Shown here: positions 42,550 to 53,102 of the stretch, piece by piece
Layout of the letters: the number at the start of each line of letters is the position of its first letter
How positions within the stretch are numbered: the stretch's first letter is position 1
Source: Bacteroidia bacterium
GTDB lineage: Bacteria > Bacteroidota > Bacteroidia > SXHM01
Reading direction: 5' to 3'
Length of the DNA: 64,000 nucleotides
NCBI GenBank assembly: GCA_022072225.1
Contig: JAJVIC010000007.1
Span: forward strand, 186,001 to 250,000
Notes under the pieces: model-generated
What the model was told of the DNA's origin: nothing
Databases searched by the model: none
Seen by the model: only the letters and a program-made list of their open reading frames with translations
Made by a program: the position numbers and the translations under genes

Positions 42550-45288
42550 ATGGACAAACATTCCTATTTAAGTAACGCTGATATATCCTCGTTAGAAAAC
42601 CTTTACCAGCAATATAAAACCAACCCCGATTCAGTAGATTTCGGTTGGAAAAAATTTTTTGAGGGTTTTGAGTTTTCAAAATATTCTTCTTCATCTGAAA
42701 TTCCTGAAAATGTTCAGAAAGAGTTCAGGGTAATTAACCTCATTAATGCATACCGCAAGGTTGGCCACCTGTTTACCAAAACCAACCCTGTTCGCGAGCG
42801 CAGAAAATACGAACCTACTCTTGCCATTGAAAATTTCGGATTAGAGAAAACGGATTTAAACACCGTTTTTCAGGCTGGCTCCGAAATTGGAATTGGTGCG
42901 GCAACACTGCAAACCATTGTTGAACATCTGTATCAAACCTATTGCCGCAGCGTTGGTTCTGAGTTCATGTATATGCGCAAACCCGAGGTGTTGGGATGGA
43001 TTCAAAACAGGTTGGAAAGCACGAAAAACACGCCATCGTTTTCTATAGAAGAGAAAAAGCAAATTCTCAGCAAACTGAACGAAGCCGTTGTGTTTGAAAA
43101 TTTCTTGCAGAAAAAATTTACCGGACAAAAACGTTTTTCGCTGGAAGGTGCAGAAGCATTAATTCCTGCGTTGGATGCCATTGTTGAGCGCGGAGCAAAA
43201 GTAGGTATTGCCGAATTTGTAATAGGAATGGCACACCGCGGAAGACTGAACGTGCTTGCCAACATCCTGAACAAAACCTACGACAAAATTTTTACTGAGT
43301 TTGAAGGTAAAGATTACGAAGACGATTATTTTGAAGGCGATGTAAAATATCATCAGGGCTATACTTCCATTGAAAAAACAGATTCGGGCAAATATGTAAA
43401 GTTGAATTTATGTCCAAACCCATCTCACCTCGAAGCGGTTGGTCCGGTGGTTGAAGGTATTTCGCGTGCAAAAATTGAAACCGATTATCACAACGATGCC
43501 AACGCGCTTTGCCCGATTATTATTCATGGCGATGCAGCCATTGCAGCGCAGGGCGTAGTTTATGAAACCGTGCAAATGGCGCAGCTGGACGGTTACAAAA
43601 CAGGAGGAACCATTCACATTGTAATTAATAATCAGGTTGGGTTTACTACCAATTTTGCCGATGCGCGCTCCAGCATTTATTGCACCGATGTAGCTAAAGT
43701 AACGCTGTCTCCTGTATTTCATGTGAACGGTGATGATGTGGAAGCGGTGGTAAACACTATTCAATTGGCTATCGAATTTCGCCAGACTTTTAAGCGCGAT
43801 ATTTTTATTGACTTGCTGTGTTACCGCAAATACGGGCACAACGAAGGCGATGAGCCGCGTTTCACGCAACCGCTGCTTTACAAAATAATTGAAAAGCACC
43901 CCAATCCGCTGGAGATTTACAATAAAAAACTTACCGAGCAAGGTTTGGTGGAAGCCGGTTTGGTAAAAGAAATGGAGAAGCAGTTTAATCAACTCTTACA
44001 GGAACGATTAGACGAAGCCAAGCAAAAGAAAAAAGCTGAAATTATTCCTTTCCTTGGCGACATCTGGAAAAACTACCGCAGGTCAAGACCCGAAGATTTT
44101 GATGCTTCGCCTGCTACAGGAGTTGACAAGAAAATATTAATAGACATTGCTGAGAAAATAACAGCCATTCCTGAAGGCAAAAAGTTTTTTAAGAAGATGG
44201 AAAAAATCATGCAGGACCGCCACGATATGGTTTTTAAAACCGACAAGTTAGATTGGGGAATGGCGGAATTGCTGGCGTATGCAACACTCTTAAAAGAAGG
44301 TCACCCGGTTCGTTTCAGCGGACAGGATGTGGAGCGCGGAACATTTTCACATCGCCATGCAGTGTTGAAAGTGGAAGACTCAGAAGAGGAATACGTGCCG
44401 CTGAATCACATCAACGGCAAACAGGCAGACCCGATAGCTATCGGGTTTCATATCTATAACTCATTATTATCAGAATATGCTGTGATGGGATTTGATTATG
44501 GTTATGCGTTTGCAACACCGAACGCACTTACTATTTGGGAAGCTCAATTCGGAGATTTCAACAATGGAGCACAAATTATTATTGACCAGTTCCTTTGCTG
44601 TGCCGAAGAAAAATGGGATGTCATGAATGGCTTGGTGTTGTTACTGCCACACGGATATGAAGGCATGGGGGCGGAGCACAGCAGCGGAAGAATGGAACGT
44701 TTTCTTTCGCTCTCTGCCGACTACAACATGCAGGTTGCAAATTGTACCACACCCGCTAACTTTTTTCATCTGTTGCGCAGACAAATGAAATTCCCGTTCC
44801 GCAAACCGCTGATTGTATTTACTCCGAAAAGTTTGTTGCGCCATCCCGCTTGCGTTTCATCGCTTGATGAATTGGCAAACGGTTCATTCACCGAAGTGTT
44901 TGATGACGCAACAGCAACCGTAAAAGATGTAAAAAAAGTAGTCTTCTGCTCGGGAAAAATCTATTACGAATTGCTCGAACAAAAAGAAAAATCAGGTGAT
45001 AATGAAACCGCGCTTATTCGTGTTGAGCAATTGTTCCCTTTACCAAAGAAACAATTAGACAACATCGTTCAAAAATATAAAAACGCTGAACATTGGTATT
45101 GGGTGCAGGAAGAACCTGCCAACATGGGAGCGTGGCCATATATAGTCAGGTTATATCGCAAAATAAATCTGGAGGTAATTGCCCGCCCTGATTCAGGAAC
45201 TCCTGCAACGGGTTCGCACGAACGCCACGTTCATACTCAGAAGAATTTAGTTGAAAAAGTATTCAGCAAAACAATTGTAAAAGCATAA
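42550..45288 (+). CDS. sucA: 2-oxoglutarate dehydrogenase E1 component
   Basis: 912 residues, close to the E. coli length. The N-terminus [33 protein letters not shown] is the E2-binding arm. The thiamine-diphosphate core is clear: [47 protein letters not shown] and [15 protein letters not shown]. The transketolase-like part ([38 protein letters not shown]) and the C-terminal domain ending [15 protein letters not shown] follow. It decarboxylates 2-oxoglutarate in the citric acid cycle and passes the succinyl group to E2. sucB starts 2 nt after its stop codon. Confidence 0.97.
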   Translation: MDKHSYLSNADISSLENLYQQYKTNPDSVDFGWKKFFEGFEFSKYSSSSEIPENVQKEFRVINLINAYRKVGHLFTKTNPVRERRKYEPTLAIENFGLEKTDLNTVFQAGSEIGIGAATLQTIVEHLYQTYCRSVGSEFMYMRKPEVLGWIQNRLESTKNTPSFSIEEKKQILSKLNEAVVFENFLQKKFTGQKRFSLEGAEALIPALDAIVERGAKVGIAEFVIGMAHRGRLNVLANILNKTYDKIFTEFEGKDYEDDYFEGDVKYHQGYTSIEKTDSGKYVKLNLCPNPSHLEAVGPVVEGISRAKIETDYHNDANALCPIIIHGDAAIAAQGVVYETVQMAQLDGYKTGGTIHIVINNQVGFTTNFADARSSIYCTDVAKVTLSPVFHVNGDDVEAVVNTIQLAIEFRQTFKRDIFIDLLCYRKYGHNEGDEPRFTQPLLYKIIEKHPNPLEIYNKKLTEQGLVEAGLVKEMEKQFNQLLQERLDEAKQKKKAEIIPFLGDIWKNYRRSRPEDFDASPATGVDKKILIDIAEKITAIPEGKKFFKKMEKIMQDRHDMVFKTDKLDWGMAELLAYATLLKEGHPVRFSGQDVERGTFSHRHAVLKVEDSEEEYVPLNHINGKQADPIAIGFHIYNSLLSEYAVMGFDYGYAFATPNALTIWEAQFGDFNNGAQIIIDQFLCCAEEKWDVMNGLVLLLPHGYEGMGAEHSSGRMERFLSLSADYNMQVANCTTPANFFHLLRRQMKFPFRKPLIVFTPKSLLRHPACVSSLDELANGSFTEVFDDATATVKDVKKVVFCSGKIYYELLEQKEKSGDNETALIRVEQLFPLPKKQLDNIVQKYKNAEHWYWVQEEPANMGAWPYIVRLYRKINLEVIARPDSGTPATGSHERHVHTQKNLVEKVFSKTIVKA

Positions 45289-45290
45289 AA

Positions 45291-46523
45291 ATGATAGCAG
45301 AAGTAAAAGTTCCCAGCCCCGGAGAATCAATCACCGAAGTTGAAATTGCCAATTGGCTTGTAAAAGATGGCGACTACGTTTCCAAAGATGATGAACTGTG
45401 TGAAATAGATTCTGATAAAGCAACGCTGACGGTAAATGCAGAAGAATCGGGAACAGTAAAAATTCTGGCTGCAGCCGGTGAAAAAGTAGCCGTTGGCGCA
45501 ACCATCTGCACCATTGATACAGATGTAAAAGCACCGGCAACATCTGAAAAGAAAAAAGAAACTGCAGTTGCTGCCGCGCCCGAGAAAAAACAGGAAGTAA
45601 AAGAAGAGAAAAAGAAATCGTATGCCGATGGCGTTCCTTCTGTTTCAGCCAAAAAACTGATGGATGAAAATGCCATTCCTGCATCAAAAATAAAAGCAAC
45701 CGGAAAAGACGGACGCATCACCAAAGGCGATGTGTTGCAGGCAATGTCAGCAGGTTTCAGCACAGAAAGCATCTCAAATTCATGGCAAGGTTCACGCGAA
45801 ACCGACCGCCAGAAAATGAGCAGCTTGCGCAGAAAACTTTCTGAAAGATTAGTTGGAGTGAAAAATCAGACTGCCATGCTCACCACTTTCAATGAAGTGG
45901 ATATGAGCGGCATTATGGAACTGCGCAAAAAATACAAAGACAAGTTCAAAGAAAAGCACGGAGTTGGAGTTGGGTTCATGTCGTTTTTTACCAAAGCAGT
46001 TACCGAAGCATTATTTCATTTTCCTGCCGTAAATGCCATGATAGAAGGCGAAGAAATTGTTTACCACAAATATTGCGACATTGGAATTGCTGTAAGCGCA
46101 CCTAAAGGTTTAATGGTGCCGGTTATCCGCAATGCAGAAACTCTTTCATTGGCTGATATTGAAAAATCAATCGCAGCTCTTGCCGGCAAAGCCCGCGATG
46201 GTAAACTGAGCATTGAAGAAATGACAGGCGGAACTTTTACAATTACCAACGGAGGCGTGTTTGGTTCTATGTTAAGCACACCTATTTTAAATCCTCCGCA
46301 AAGCGCTATTCTTGGAATGCACAACATTGTGGAACGACCTGTTGCGGTAAACGGTAAAGTGGAAATCCGCCCGATTATGTATGTGGCGCTTTCTTACGAC
46401 CACCGCATTATTGATGGACGCGAATCGGTTGGTTTCCTTGTGAAAGTAAAAGAGATGCTTGAAAATCCTCAGAAGATGTTGTTCGGCAGCAAAGCGCCTG
46501 AAGAGATTTTATTGGGGCTGTAG
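45291..46523 (+). CDS. sucB: Dihydrolipoyl succinyltransferase (E2)
   Basis: 410 residues. The lipoyl domain comes first, with the lipoylated Lys43 in [10 protein letters not shown] linker of K/E/A repeats ([23 protein letters not shown]) leads to a peripheral-subunit-binding domain ([32 protein letters not shown]). The catalytic domain ends with [11 protein letters not shown], which supplies His371 and Asp375. It moves the succinyl group to CoA. The E3 gene is not adjacent. The last 15 bases overlap the converging CPBP protease gene, whose tail is repeat-derived. Confidence 0.97.
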   Translation: MIAEVKVPSPGESITEVEIANWLVKDGDYVSKDDELCEIDSDKATLTVNAEESGTVKILAAAGEKVAVGATICTIDTDVKAPATSEKKKETAVAAAPEKKQEVKEEKKKSYADGVPSVSAKKLMDENAIPASKIKATGKDGRITKGDVLQAMSAGFSTESISNSWQGSRETDRQKMSSLRRKLSERLVGVKNQTAMLTTFNEVDMSGIMELRKKYKDKFKEKHGVGVGFMSFFTKAVTEALFHFPAVNAMIEGEEIVYHKYCDIGIAVSAPKGLMVPVIRNAETLSLADIEKSIAALAGKARDGKLSIEEMTGGTFTITNGGVFGSMLSTPILNPPQSAILGMHNIVERPVAVNGKVEIRPIMYVALSYDHRIIDGRESVGFLVKVKEMLENPQKMLFGSKAPEEILLGL

Positions 46524-47465
46524 GTTTTCGTCATTGCGATCCGCCTGAGGCGGAGAAGCAATCTGTCTTTTGTAAAGAACAAACAGAAACATCCCAAGCA
46601 GAACCAAACTAAGCACAACCACCAACACATTATCGGAAGCAACACTTTCTAATTGTTCTTCATTTATAACATTCCGTTGGTTTAAATAATCAAGCGTTAC
46701 CGCTGCTCCGTTATTCAGAAAATGTGCAAACACCGCAAGCCAGATATTTCCGCTCCAAACGAAAATGCAGCCGAGAATAATTCCGAGCAACATGCGCGGT
46801 AAAAAACCCAGAAACTGAAAATGAAAAGCACTGAAAATTATAGCAGTGATTACAATTGCGATGTACACATTTTTCACTGCTTTGGTCGTGTATTGCTGAA
46901 TCATCCCGCGAAAAAAAATCTCCTCACCTAAAGCAGGGAGAAAAGCCATAATAAAAACATTCAGGATAAAAACACCTGCATTATCGGCTTTTAAAAATGC
47001 TTTTGTAACAACTTCTCCTTGCTCTTCGGCTTGCTTTATCCATTCTTTAATTCCAAAGGCTTCGGGAAAAGGAAATGCAGCATTCCATTTTCCGGTAAGT
47101 TCAACCAAGGGCTGAACGGTTAATATAATTCCAAAAACAATAAACAAGCTTGTAATTGCAGGAACAGCTTTCATTTTCAAAAATCGGAATGAATTTTCCT
47201 GAGCAAGTTTTAAAAACAGAAAGCAGGGAACAATAAACAAGCCGATGGAATACATTGCCTGCAAAAATTTCATTGGATTTAGAATTGCAGGGTTATTCAA
47301 ATCGCTCAATGCAGCGGGGTCTGAAAAAACCGGAATTCCCCAAGCAAGCTGAATAACCATCATTACCAGCAAAGAAAAAATTCCCGTGCAAAACAGCGCA
47401 AGTGCAGCCAAAAACAGAATGTTAAACAGAGGTGAACGGTCGCGGAGGAAGTTGATTTGAGCCAT
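46509..47465 (-). CDS. CPBP-family intramembrane glutamic protease
   Basis: 318 residues with about eight hydrophobic helices. The family signatures are [13 protein letters not shown] (the Glu pair and Arg), [18 protein letters not shown] (His) and [19 protein letters not shown] (second His and Asn). Members include CAAX-prenyl-type proteases and bacterial proteins with immunity or regulatory roles; the natural substrate is unknown. The C-terminal residues [12 protein letters not shown] are encoded by a rearranged family 2 repeat (46530-46565), and the gene runs 15 bp into the end of sucB. The original stop was probably further upstream. Confidence 0.88.
   Translation of the reverse strand: MAQINFLRDRSPLFNILFLAALALFCTGIFSLLVMMVIQLAWGIPVFSDPAALSDLNNPAILNPMKFLQAMYSIGLFIVPCFLFLKLAQENSFRFLKMKAVPAITSLFIVFGIILTVQPLVELTGKWNAAFPFPEAFGIKEWIKQAEEQGEVVTKAFLKADNAGVFILNVFIMAFLPALGEEIFFRGMIQQYTTKAVKNVYIAIVITAIIFSAFHFQFLGFLPRMLLGIILGCIFVWSGNIWLAVFAHFLNNGAAVTLDYLNQRNVINEEQLESVASDNVLVVVLSLVLLGMFLFVLYKRQIASPPQADRNDENLQPQ
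46530..46565. repeat. Rearranged family 2 repeat inside the CPBP gene tail
   Basis: GTCATTGCGATCCGCCTGAG followed by GCGGAGAAGCAATCTG has the two outer arms of family 2, with a small CCGCCTGAGGCGG palindrome as the new centre. Confidence 0.8.
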
Positions 47466-47481
47466 GAGCGGGCTTTTTGTG

Positions 47482-47489
47482 TATTTTTG
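47482..47489 (+). promoter_or_regulatory. -7 promoter box of dusB
   Basis: TATTTTTG, exact TAnnTTTG match, 82 nt before the dusB ATG; the CCACAGATT repeat lies in the leader. Confidence 0.5.
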
Positions 47490-47501
47490 CGGATTATTTC
47501 A

Positions 47502-47558
47502 CCACAGATTACACAGATTATCGTAGAAAAAATCTGAGCAAATCTGTGTAATCTGTGG
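47502..47558. repeat. Inverted repeat of the 'CCACAGATT' type in the dusB leader
   Basis: CCACAGATTACACAGATT at 47502-47519 pairs perfectly over 18 bases with AATCTGTGTAATCTGTGG at 47541-47558. It ends 13 nt before the ATG. Confidence 0.9.
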
Positions 47559-47571
47559 TGAACTTTAAAGA

Positions 47572-48561
47572 ATGGCGAAAATAGGAAATATTGATTTAGG
47601 TGAATTCCCGCTCTTGCTTGCTCCCATGGAGGATGTGAGTGACCCACCCTTCCGTGCCGTTTGCAAAGAAGGTGGCGCAGACCTGATGTACACCGAATTT
47701 ATTTCTTCCGAAGGCTTAATTCGCGATGCAGCAAAGAGTTTGAAAAAATTGGATGTGTTTGAATATGAGCGTCCGATTGGAATTCAACTGTTCGGCAGCA
47801 ACATCGAATCGATGCGCGAATCAACAGAAATCGCAACAGGAGCAAATCCTAATTTGATAGATATTAATTATGGTTGCCCTGTAAAGAATGTAGCCTGCAA
47901 AGGTGCGGGAGCCGGTATTTTACAGAACATTCCAAAAATGGTGGCAATGACAGACGCTGTTGTAAAAGCAACGCATTTGCCTGTAACCGTAAAAACCCGT
48001 TTAGGCTGGGATGATAACACCAAAAACATTCTGGAAGTAGCAGAGCGATTACAAGATGTAGGAATACAAGCATTAACCATTCATGGTCGCACTCGGGCAC
48101 AGATGTATAAAGGTGCTGCCGACTGGACATTGATTGCAAAAGTGAAAGAAAACCCACGCATAGCAATTCCCATTTTTGGAAATGGCGATGTGGACAGTCC
48201 CGAAAAAGCATTGCAAATGAAAAACACCTATGGTGTTGATGGCATTATGATTGGCAGGGCTAGCATCGGCAATCCCTGGATTTTCCGAGAAATCAAACAT
48301 TTTTTTGCAACAGGTTTGCAATTAGAAAAACCAACAGTTGAAGAGCGTGTTGATGTCTGCAAACGCCATCTTGATTTTTCTATCCGATGGAAAGGTGATA
48401 CACTTGGCGTTCTTGAAATGCGCATGCATTACAGCAATTATTTCAAGGGGTTCCCTAATTTTAAAGATTACCGCATAAAACTGGTTACTTCCAATTCTTA
48501 TACAGAAGTACTGGAGACCTTGGAAGAAGTGAAAAAGATTTATTCCTCAGAATTGGTATAA
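47572..48561 (+). CDS. dusB: tRNA-dihydrouridine synthase (DusB-like)
   Basis: 329 residues, an FMN TIM-barrel. LLLAPMEDVSDPPFRAVCKE is the N-terminal barrel strand, INYGCPVKNVACKGAGAG the active-site loop with Cys102 and Cys109, TVKTRLGWDD and TIHGRTRAQMYKGAADW bind RNA and FMN, and IFGNGDVDSPEKAL with IGRASIGNPWIF bind the FMN phosphate. The pattern fits the DusB branch. The C-terminal helical domain (RVDVCKRHLDFSIRW ... KGFPNFKDYRIKL) contacts tRNA. It reduces specific uridines in tRNA D-loops with NADPH. It converges with the next gene, stop codons abutting. Confidence 0.93.
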   Translation: MAKIGNIDLGEFPLLLAPMEDVSDPPFRAVCKEGGADLMYTEFISSEGLIRDAAKSLKKLDVFEYERPIGIQLFGSNIESMRESTEIATGANPNLIDINYGCPVKNVACKGAGAGILQNIPKMVAMTDAVVKATHLPVTVKTRLGWDDNTKNILEVAERLQDVGIQALTIHGRTRAQMYKGAADWTLIAKVKENPRIAIPIFGNGDVDSPEKALQMKNTYGVDGIMIGRASIGNPWIFREIKHFFATGLQLEKPTVEERVDVCKRHLDFSIRWKGDTLGVLEMRMHYSNYFKGFPNFKDYRIKLVTSNSYTEVLETLEEVKKIYSSELV

Positions 48562-49224
48562 TCACCACAAATCCCCAATCGTATAATTCACGCTCATACA
48601 AAGCAAAAGCTGCCCTTCATAACTGATTTTTGCATCGTGTATTTTCGTTGGCAGATTATTGGAATCGCCAACATAGTTTTTGCCGAATTTTAATTCCGTT
48701 GCCATTTGCGAGCAATATTGCGTTACAAAGCCGAAGTTCAGTTTTTTACCAACATTTACCAACATTCCCATTCCTGCAATTACACCAAAACTCCAGCGTT
48801 TTGCTTCCCAGCTTTCTGCATTAAAGGTTCGCGAATTTAGTTGCGTGTAAGTTGAAGTTGGTCCGATAGAAAAATACGGAGTACATTCTTTTCCTGTATA
48901 AATTTCGTGAAGCGGATAGTATTCAATTGCACTGCCTATACGAATATCTCTTCTTTCTCCGCTCCATTTAATGGTAGCCGGAAAGTAATCTGCAAACCAC
49001 TCAGTATTTATTCTGCGCGAAATTTTTACTCGCATCTGCGCGCCATATCCAATCCAGGATTCTGCTTTTTTAATAAAGGGGTTTAAGGTGCCTCGAATAC
49101 CGAATTGCAAATCACCGCTGTAAGGATTTTTAGTTTGTGCCTTTTGTGCAACTGCCTGCTCGTTAGCAATTGAAATGCTTACCAGCGAAACAACGGGAGC
49201 GATATAAAAAAGTTTGTTGTTCAT
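48562..49224 (-). CDS. Exported outer-membrane beta-barrel-like protein
   Basis: 220 residues with an export signal (MNNKLFYIAPVVSLVSISIA, then EQAVAQ). Alternating strands such as GDLQFGIRGTLNPF, QMRVKISRRINTEWFADYFP, IRIGSAIEYYPL, WSFGVIAGMGMLVNVG and LLLCMSVNYTIGDLW indicate an 8-stranded-type barrel ending in an aromatic residue, as BamA substrates do. No specific family recognised. The BamA-like gene lies 63 nt upstream on the same strand, possibly in the same unit. Confidence 0.68.
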   Translation of the reverse strand: MNNKLFYIAPVVSLVSISIANEQAVAQKAQTKNPYSGDLQFGIRGTLNPFIKKAESWIGYGAQMRVKISRRINTEWFADYFPATIKWSGERRDIRIGSAIEYYPLHEIYTGKECTPYFSIGPTSTYTQLNSRTFNAESWEAKRWSFGVIAGMGMLVNVGKKLNFGFVTQYCSQMATELKFGKNYVGDSNNLPTKIHDAKISYEGQLLLCMSVNYTIGDLW

Positions 49225-49287
49225 GGCTTCAGAGTTTAGGGGTTCTGAAGATAGAACGCAGAAAAAAGCTGTTTATTGTGCAGCTGC

Positions 49288-50703
49288 CTAAATCGGAGCA
49301 ATAAAATGAATATACAAACCGTGTTTGCCCAATTTATTTATAGAATACTCAAAACGAAAAACACGGTCGTAATAGGTTACAAAATCCAAGCCTAACCCAC
49401 CGCCATAAAGCCATGAATTAGTAAGCGGATTGTTTTCTTTGTATTGGTCGGCATACACATAACCACCATCAAAAAGCCCTTTGATATAAAGCGCGTAAGG
49501 CATCGGGTTGAACTTACCTTTCTTGATAAATTTCATGTTCCATAAGCGTGTTGAAACAAGTGCATATTTTAATTCAGATTTGAAATAGGCATAATGTCTT
49601 CCATCAATAACATAGTATTCATAGCTGCGCACAAAATCTTCCATGTAGCCCAACCCGCGCTGAATGTAATATGGCTGAAATGAGCGGTTCGATATTTTTG
49701 CTTTCAGCCCTGAAGAGAAATAAAAGTTCTTGCTCAACTCCCAGAATTTTTTGAAACTCAACTCTGCTGTTAGCATGTCCGTTTTTTCATTGTTAAGTAT
49801 TCCTAAACCATATTTTGTAAGAACAACTTCAGCATATTGTCCTTTCAGTGGATAAATTTTTACATCGCGAAAATCATATTCAAACGTGTAAGCAGCCGTA
49901 AGGTATTGTGTCTTATTTCCGTGTCCGGCAAAATAATCAGGGTTGAGTTTTGCCAGTGTATCCTGCACGTTGGCATGAAAATACATCAAGTCTAAGCGAT
50001 GTCGGAAATACAATCCATGTCGGTAAATTAATCCTGCGCCACCATCAATTTCCTGCCGAACATGTCGCTTTGGGTCTTTATAAAAAAGCTGTTTGTTTTC
50101 TTCCGCAGCGTACCATATCTCTTTGTGCTGCGAATATCCCGAAGTAAAGGATAAACCAAGTGTTTGCTTTTTGTTGATGTATGGAATTTCGTAGGTCAGA
50201 CGAAACTGTGTGTTAAAACCAAGTCGGATTAACCCAATCAGTTTTTCTTTTCGTCCACGGAAATTATAATGCGTAGTCATAATGCCGTAGTCAAGGCGCG
50301 AAAAATCTTTGTTTTGCCACCATGCGTTGAAATTTCGTTCGGCAATCTGTACAAACGGAACGGGCCAGATATACCAACGCTCCTGCATGTTTACTGTTAC
50401 ATCCAATTTATTCTCCGTGATTGCTGTATCAACCGTAACAATGGTAAAAAGCAAGGTATTGAATACATTGAACTGCGTGCGTTCAATAATGTGTGCCAGA
50501 TTATTTCGCGCAATTGTATCTCCGACATGAAAAGGAATTTCGCGGTAAATAATTTTTTCTTTCGTGCGTTTATTTCCGTTCAGCGTAATACTGTTTACAA
50601 CAAACAGGGAATCATTTGCAGCCGGTGAATTTTGCTGCGCAAAGAGTTGAAATGAAAATAAAAAACAAAGGAGTAATAATGCAGGAATAATCTTCCCTTG
50701 CAT
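49288..50703 (-). CDS. BamA/TamA-like outer-membrane protein with a single POTRA domain
   Basis: 471 residues. Signal peptide [22 protein letters not shown]; residues about 32-112 are one POTRA domain (FVVNSITLNGNKRTKEKIIYREI ... LDVTVNMQERW). The remainder is a 16-strand-type barrel of the Omp85 surface-antigen group (VYADQYKENNPLTNSWLYGGGLGLDF; FRFEYSINKLGKHGLYIHF). It is shorter than BamA, which has five POTRA domains, and is probably an accessory transporter or a lipid/protein insertion factor. Its ATG overlaps the stop of the upstream CBS-domain gene by 1 nt. Confidence 0.85.
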   Translation of the reverse strand: MQGKIIPALLLLCFLFSFQLFAQQNSPAANDSLFVVNSITLNGNKRTKEKIIYREIPFHVGDTIARNNLAHIIERTQFNVFNTLLFTIVTVDTAITENKLDVTVNMQERWYIWPVPFVQIAERNFNAWWQNKDFSRLDYGIMTTHYNFRGRKEKLIGLIRLGFNTQFRLTYEIPYINKKQTLGLSFTSGYSQHKEIWYAAEENKQLFYKDPKRHVRQEIDGGAGLIYRHGLYFRHRLDLMYFHANVQDTLAKLNPDYFAGHGNKTQYLTAAYTFEYDFRDVKIYPLKGQYAEVVLTKYGLGILNNEKTDMLTAELSFKKFWELSKNFYFSSGLKAKISNRSFQPYYIQRGLGYMEDFVRSYEYYVIDGRHYAYFKSELKYALVSTRLWNMKFIKKGKFNPMPYALYIKGLFDGGYVYADQYKENNPLTNSWLYGGGLGLDFVTYYDRVFRFEYSINKLGKHGLYIHFIAPI

Positions 50704-51365
50704 CAGATATTAATGAATTTCATTAACGACTCAAAGCGGTTTTTCAAATCTTCGAGGTGTTTGGTTTCGTTGAACGTAGCCACAATGTTGTAGTTGTAAC
50801 GTTCAAATGTCTGAATAATTCCTGAAAGGTCTTCTTTATTGATTTTAATCGTCAGTTCCATGTTATCGGTTCCGGGCAAAGTACGGATGTAGGAACTGAG
50901 AATTTTTGCATCATTTGATTCAACGATTCGCGCTACTTCTGTGAGCGAGTAATCGCGCACGTGCATTTCCAGCACCAAAATTCCGCCCGGGTCGCTGATG
51001 GCAGCCATTTTGTTGGTATTCTGTATAAGGTTATTAATGGTAACCATTCCCATATATTTGTGGTTTTCGTCCACAATGGGAATTACTGTCAGGTTCATAC
51101 CTGCTGCCATGCGTATGGCGTCATACACATGCTGATTGGCGATATTTTCAGGGTTATTGAGCGTTAATGGGTGTTTTGCAAGCGGTTGGTCGGGAATATT
51201 GCTGTCTAAGATGTCAGCCTCGGAAACCATTCCCACATAGTTTGTTCCGTCAATCACCGGCAAATGAGCCACCTTGAATTCTTCCATCCACGACAAGGCT
51301 TTTCGCCCGCTGTCAGTGGTTTTCAGCGGAGGAATTTCATCGGTAATAAGTTCTCTGACTAACAT
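50703..51365 (-). CDS. CBS-pair protein with C-terminal ACT-like domain
   Basis: 220 residues from ATG 51365 ([20 protein letters not shown]). An open frame extends further upstream but has no start evidence and would cross the pdxJ promoter. CBS 1: [34 protein letters not shown] 2: [33 protein letters not shown]. From about 140 an ACT-like domain follows ([28 protein letters not shown]). Such proteins sense adenosine nucleotides and, here, perhaps an amino acid. Translational overlap with the BamA-like gene suggests joint expression; the reason is unclear. Confidence 0.88.
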   Translation of the reverse strand: MLVRELITDEIPPLKTTDSGRKALSWMEEFKVAHLPVIDGTNYVGMVSEADILDSNIPDQPLAKHPLTLNNPENIANQHVYDAIRMAAGMNLTVIPIVDENHKYMGMVTINNLIQNTNKMAAISDPGGILVLEMHVRDYSLTEVARIVESNDAKILSSYIRTLPGTDNMELTIKINKEDLSGIIQTFERYNYNIVATFNETKHLEDLKNRFESLMKFINI

Positions 51366-51519
51366 GATTTCTTTTCTTTTTGTCTTTCTGTCTGCAAACT
51401 GTATGCCTGAAACGTTTAAAACCCCGAATTGTTGTGTCGCTTGTCTTAAAAATGATGGCGGCAAACGTACGTGTTTTAATATAAAACGCAAAAGAAGAGT
51501 TTTTAGTATTTTCAAACTG

Positions 51520-51527
51520 TATTTTTG
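51520..51527 (+). promoter_or_regulatory. -7 promoter box of pdxJ
   Basis: TATTTTTG, exact TAnnTTTG match, 16 nt before the pdxJ ATG, supporting the start at 51544. Confidence 0.55.
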
Positions 51528-51543
51528 TTTCGAATATTTTCTG

Positions 51544-52269
51544 ATGACAAAACTTAGTGTCAATATCAACAAGATTGCAACCTTGCGCAACTCACGAGGA
51601 GGAAATGTTCCCGACTTGCTGAACGTTGCAATGGATTGCGAACGTTTTGGTGCGCAGGGAATAACCGTGCATCCCCGACCTGATGAAAGGCATATTCGCT
51701 ATAATGATGTTCGTGAGTTAAAAAAGTTCGTAAAAACAGAATTCAACATTGAAGGAAACCCGCGCGAACAGAAATTTATTGACCTGGTCTTGGAAGTAAA
51801 ACCCATACAGGTAACACTGGTTCCTGACGGCACAGGACAATTAACTTCCGATCACGGTTGGAATACCATTGAGCACAAAGATTTTCTGGCAGAAATAATT
51901 TCAGAGTTCAAGCAAAACGGAATCCGCACTTCCATTTTTGTGGATGCTGATGAAAAAATGGTGGAAGGCGCAAAAGCAACAGGAACAGACAGAATAGAAC
52001 TCTACACCGAATCGTATGCGCACCATTTTAAAACAGATAAACAACAGGCAATTACACCTTTTATTGCTGCTGCAAAACGTGCAAATGAATTGAAGCTTGG
52101 ATTAAATGCAGGACACGATTTAAGTTTAGAGAACCTGAACTACTTCAAACAAAATATTCCGGGATTGCTCGAAGTTTCAATCGGACATGCGCTGATTTCG
52201 GATGCTTTATATTTCGGATTAGAAAACACCATTCAACTTTATTTGAGGCAGTTGTTGGATGAATCTTAA
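51544..52269 (+). CDS. pdxJ: Pyridoxine 5'-phosphate synthase
   Basis: 241 residues from ATG 51544, the family-like start [20 protein letters not shown]; the open frame continues 270 nt upstream but that part is antisense to the CBS gene. Motifs: [13 protein letters not shown] (catalytic His/Arg region), FNIEGNP with the conserved Glu, [29 protein letters not shown] and [13 protein letters not shown]. It condenses 1-deoxyxylulose-5-P with 3-amino-2-oxopropyl phosphate to pyridoxine 5'-phosphate. It overlaps the following hydrolase gene by 11 bp. Confidence 0.96.
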   Translation: MTKLSVNINKIATLRNSRGGNVPDLLNVAMDCERFGAQGITVHPRPDERHIRYNDVRELKKFVKTEFNIEGNPREQKFIDLVLEVKPIQVTLVPDGTGQLTSDHGWNTIEHKDFLAEIISEFKQNGIRTSIFVDADEKMVEGAKATGTDRIELYTESYAHHFKTDKQQAITPFIAAAKRANELKLGLNAGHDLSLENLNYFKQNIPGLLEVSIGHALISDALYFGLENTIQLYLRQLLDES

Positions 52270-53020
52270 TTACAAAATGCTCGGTGAAGGCAAGCCTCTT
52301 ATTATTCTTCATGGGCTTTTCGGAATGCTGGATAATTGGTTCACGCTTGGAAAAAAGTTTTCTGAAAACTTTACTGTTTACTTAATTGATCAGCGTAATC
52401 ACGGACAATCACCTCATAGCGATGAATGGAATTACAAAGTTATGAGCGATGATTTGCTGGAGTTTTTTGATGAACACCACCTTTCAAAAGCAACCATAAT
52501 CGGACACAGCATGGGCGGAAAAACTGCTATGCAATTTGCAGGTGATCATAATGATCGGGTAAAAAAATTAGTAGTAGTTGACATTGCTCCGCGCTCTTAT
52601 CCTGTTCATCACAAGAATATTTTAGATGCTTTACTTTCTATTGATTTAGAAAATCTGAAATCAAGAAATGAGGCAGATGCAATGCTTTCAAAATACATTT
52701 CAGATTTTGGCACAAAGCAATTTCTGTTGAAAAACCTTACTCGGAAAGAAAACGATAACACAAAATTTGAATGGAAATTCAACTTGCCTGTTATTGCAAA
52801 AAACATTCACGAAGTTGGTGTGCAAACAACTGGCGATTCAACTGTTCCAGCTCTTTTTATCCGTGGTGAAAATTCAAATTACATCAAGAACTCAGATGAA
52901 GCAGAGATACAGAAACTATACCCGAATTCAGAAATAATTTCCATAAACTCAGGACATTGGGTACATGCTGAAAAGCCTGAGGAATTTTATAGTTCTGTAA
53001 TGAAATTCCTGAAAGATTAA
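52259..53020 (+). CDS. Alpha/beta hydrolase (YbfF/ABHD11-like esterase)
   Basis: 253 residues. [21 protein letters not shown] holds the oxyanion loop, the nucleophile elbow is [12 protein letters not shown] (Ser about 83), [17 protein letters not shown] is typical of YbfF and ABHD11, and the catalytic His is in [15 protein letters not shown]. The start overlaps the pdxJ stop by 11 bp, so the two are co-expressed. Likely an acyl-ester or thioester hydrolase in the cytoplasm. The family 3 repeat at 53025 follows immediately. Confidence 0.9.
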   Translation: MNLNYKMLGEGKPLIILHGLFGMLDNWFTLGKKFSENFTVYLIDQRNHGQSPHSDEWNYKVMSDDLLEFFDEHHLSKATIIGHSMGGKTAMQFAGDHNDRVKKLVVVDIAPRSYPVHHKNILDALLSIDLENLKSRNEADAMLSKYISDFGTKQFLLKNLTRKENDNTKFEWKFNLPVIAKNIHEVGVQTTGDSTVPALFIRGENSNYIKNSDEAEIQKLYPNSEIISINSGHWVHAEKPEEFYSSVMKFLKD

Positions 53021-53024
53021 TTCC

Positions 53025-53077
53025 TGTCACTTCGAGCGTAGTCGAGAAGCCGCTTCTCGACTACGCTCGAAGTGACA
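53025..53077. repeat. Perfect 25-bp inverted repeat, family 3
   Basis: Arms 53025-53049 and 53053-53077 are exact complements separated by only CCG, giving a hairpin of 25 bp between two convergent genes. It has no T-tract, but such a stem would strongly affect RNA 3' ends. Confidence 0.93.
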
Positions 53078-53102
53078 CTATTTGGTGTTTATACTAAACA
53101 GA

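Noticed and set aside
43408-43992. Long minus-strand frame of 194 codons inside sucA
   Set aside because: Shadow of sucA; no start context or recognisable domain, while sucA is unambiguous.
51274-51543. N-terminal extension of PdxJ
   Set aside because: It is antisense to the CBS gene, and the TATTTTTG box lies inside it.
51366-51590. N-terminal extension of the CBS-domain protein
   Set aside because: The extra residues have no family match and cross the pdxJ promoter; the ATG at 51365 fits the CBS fold.
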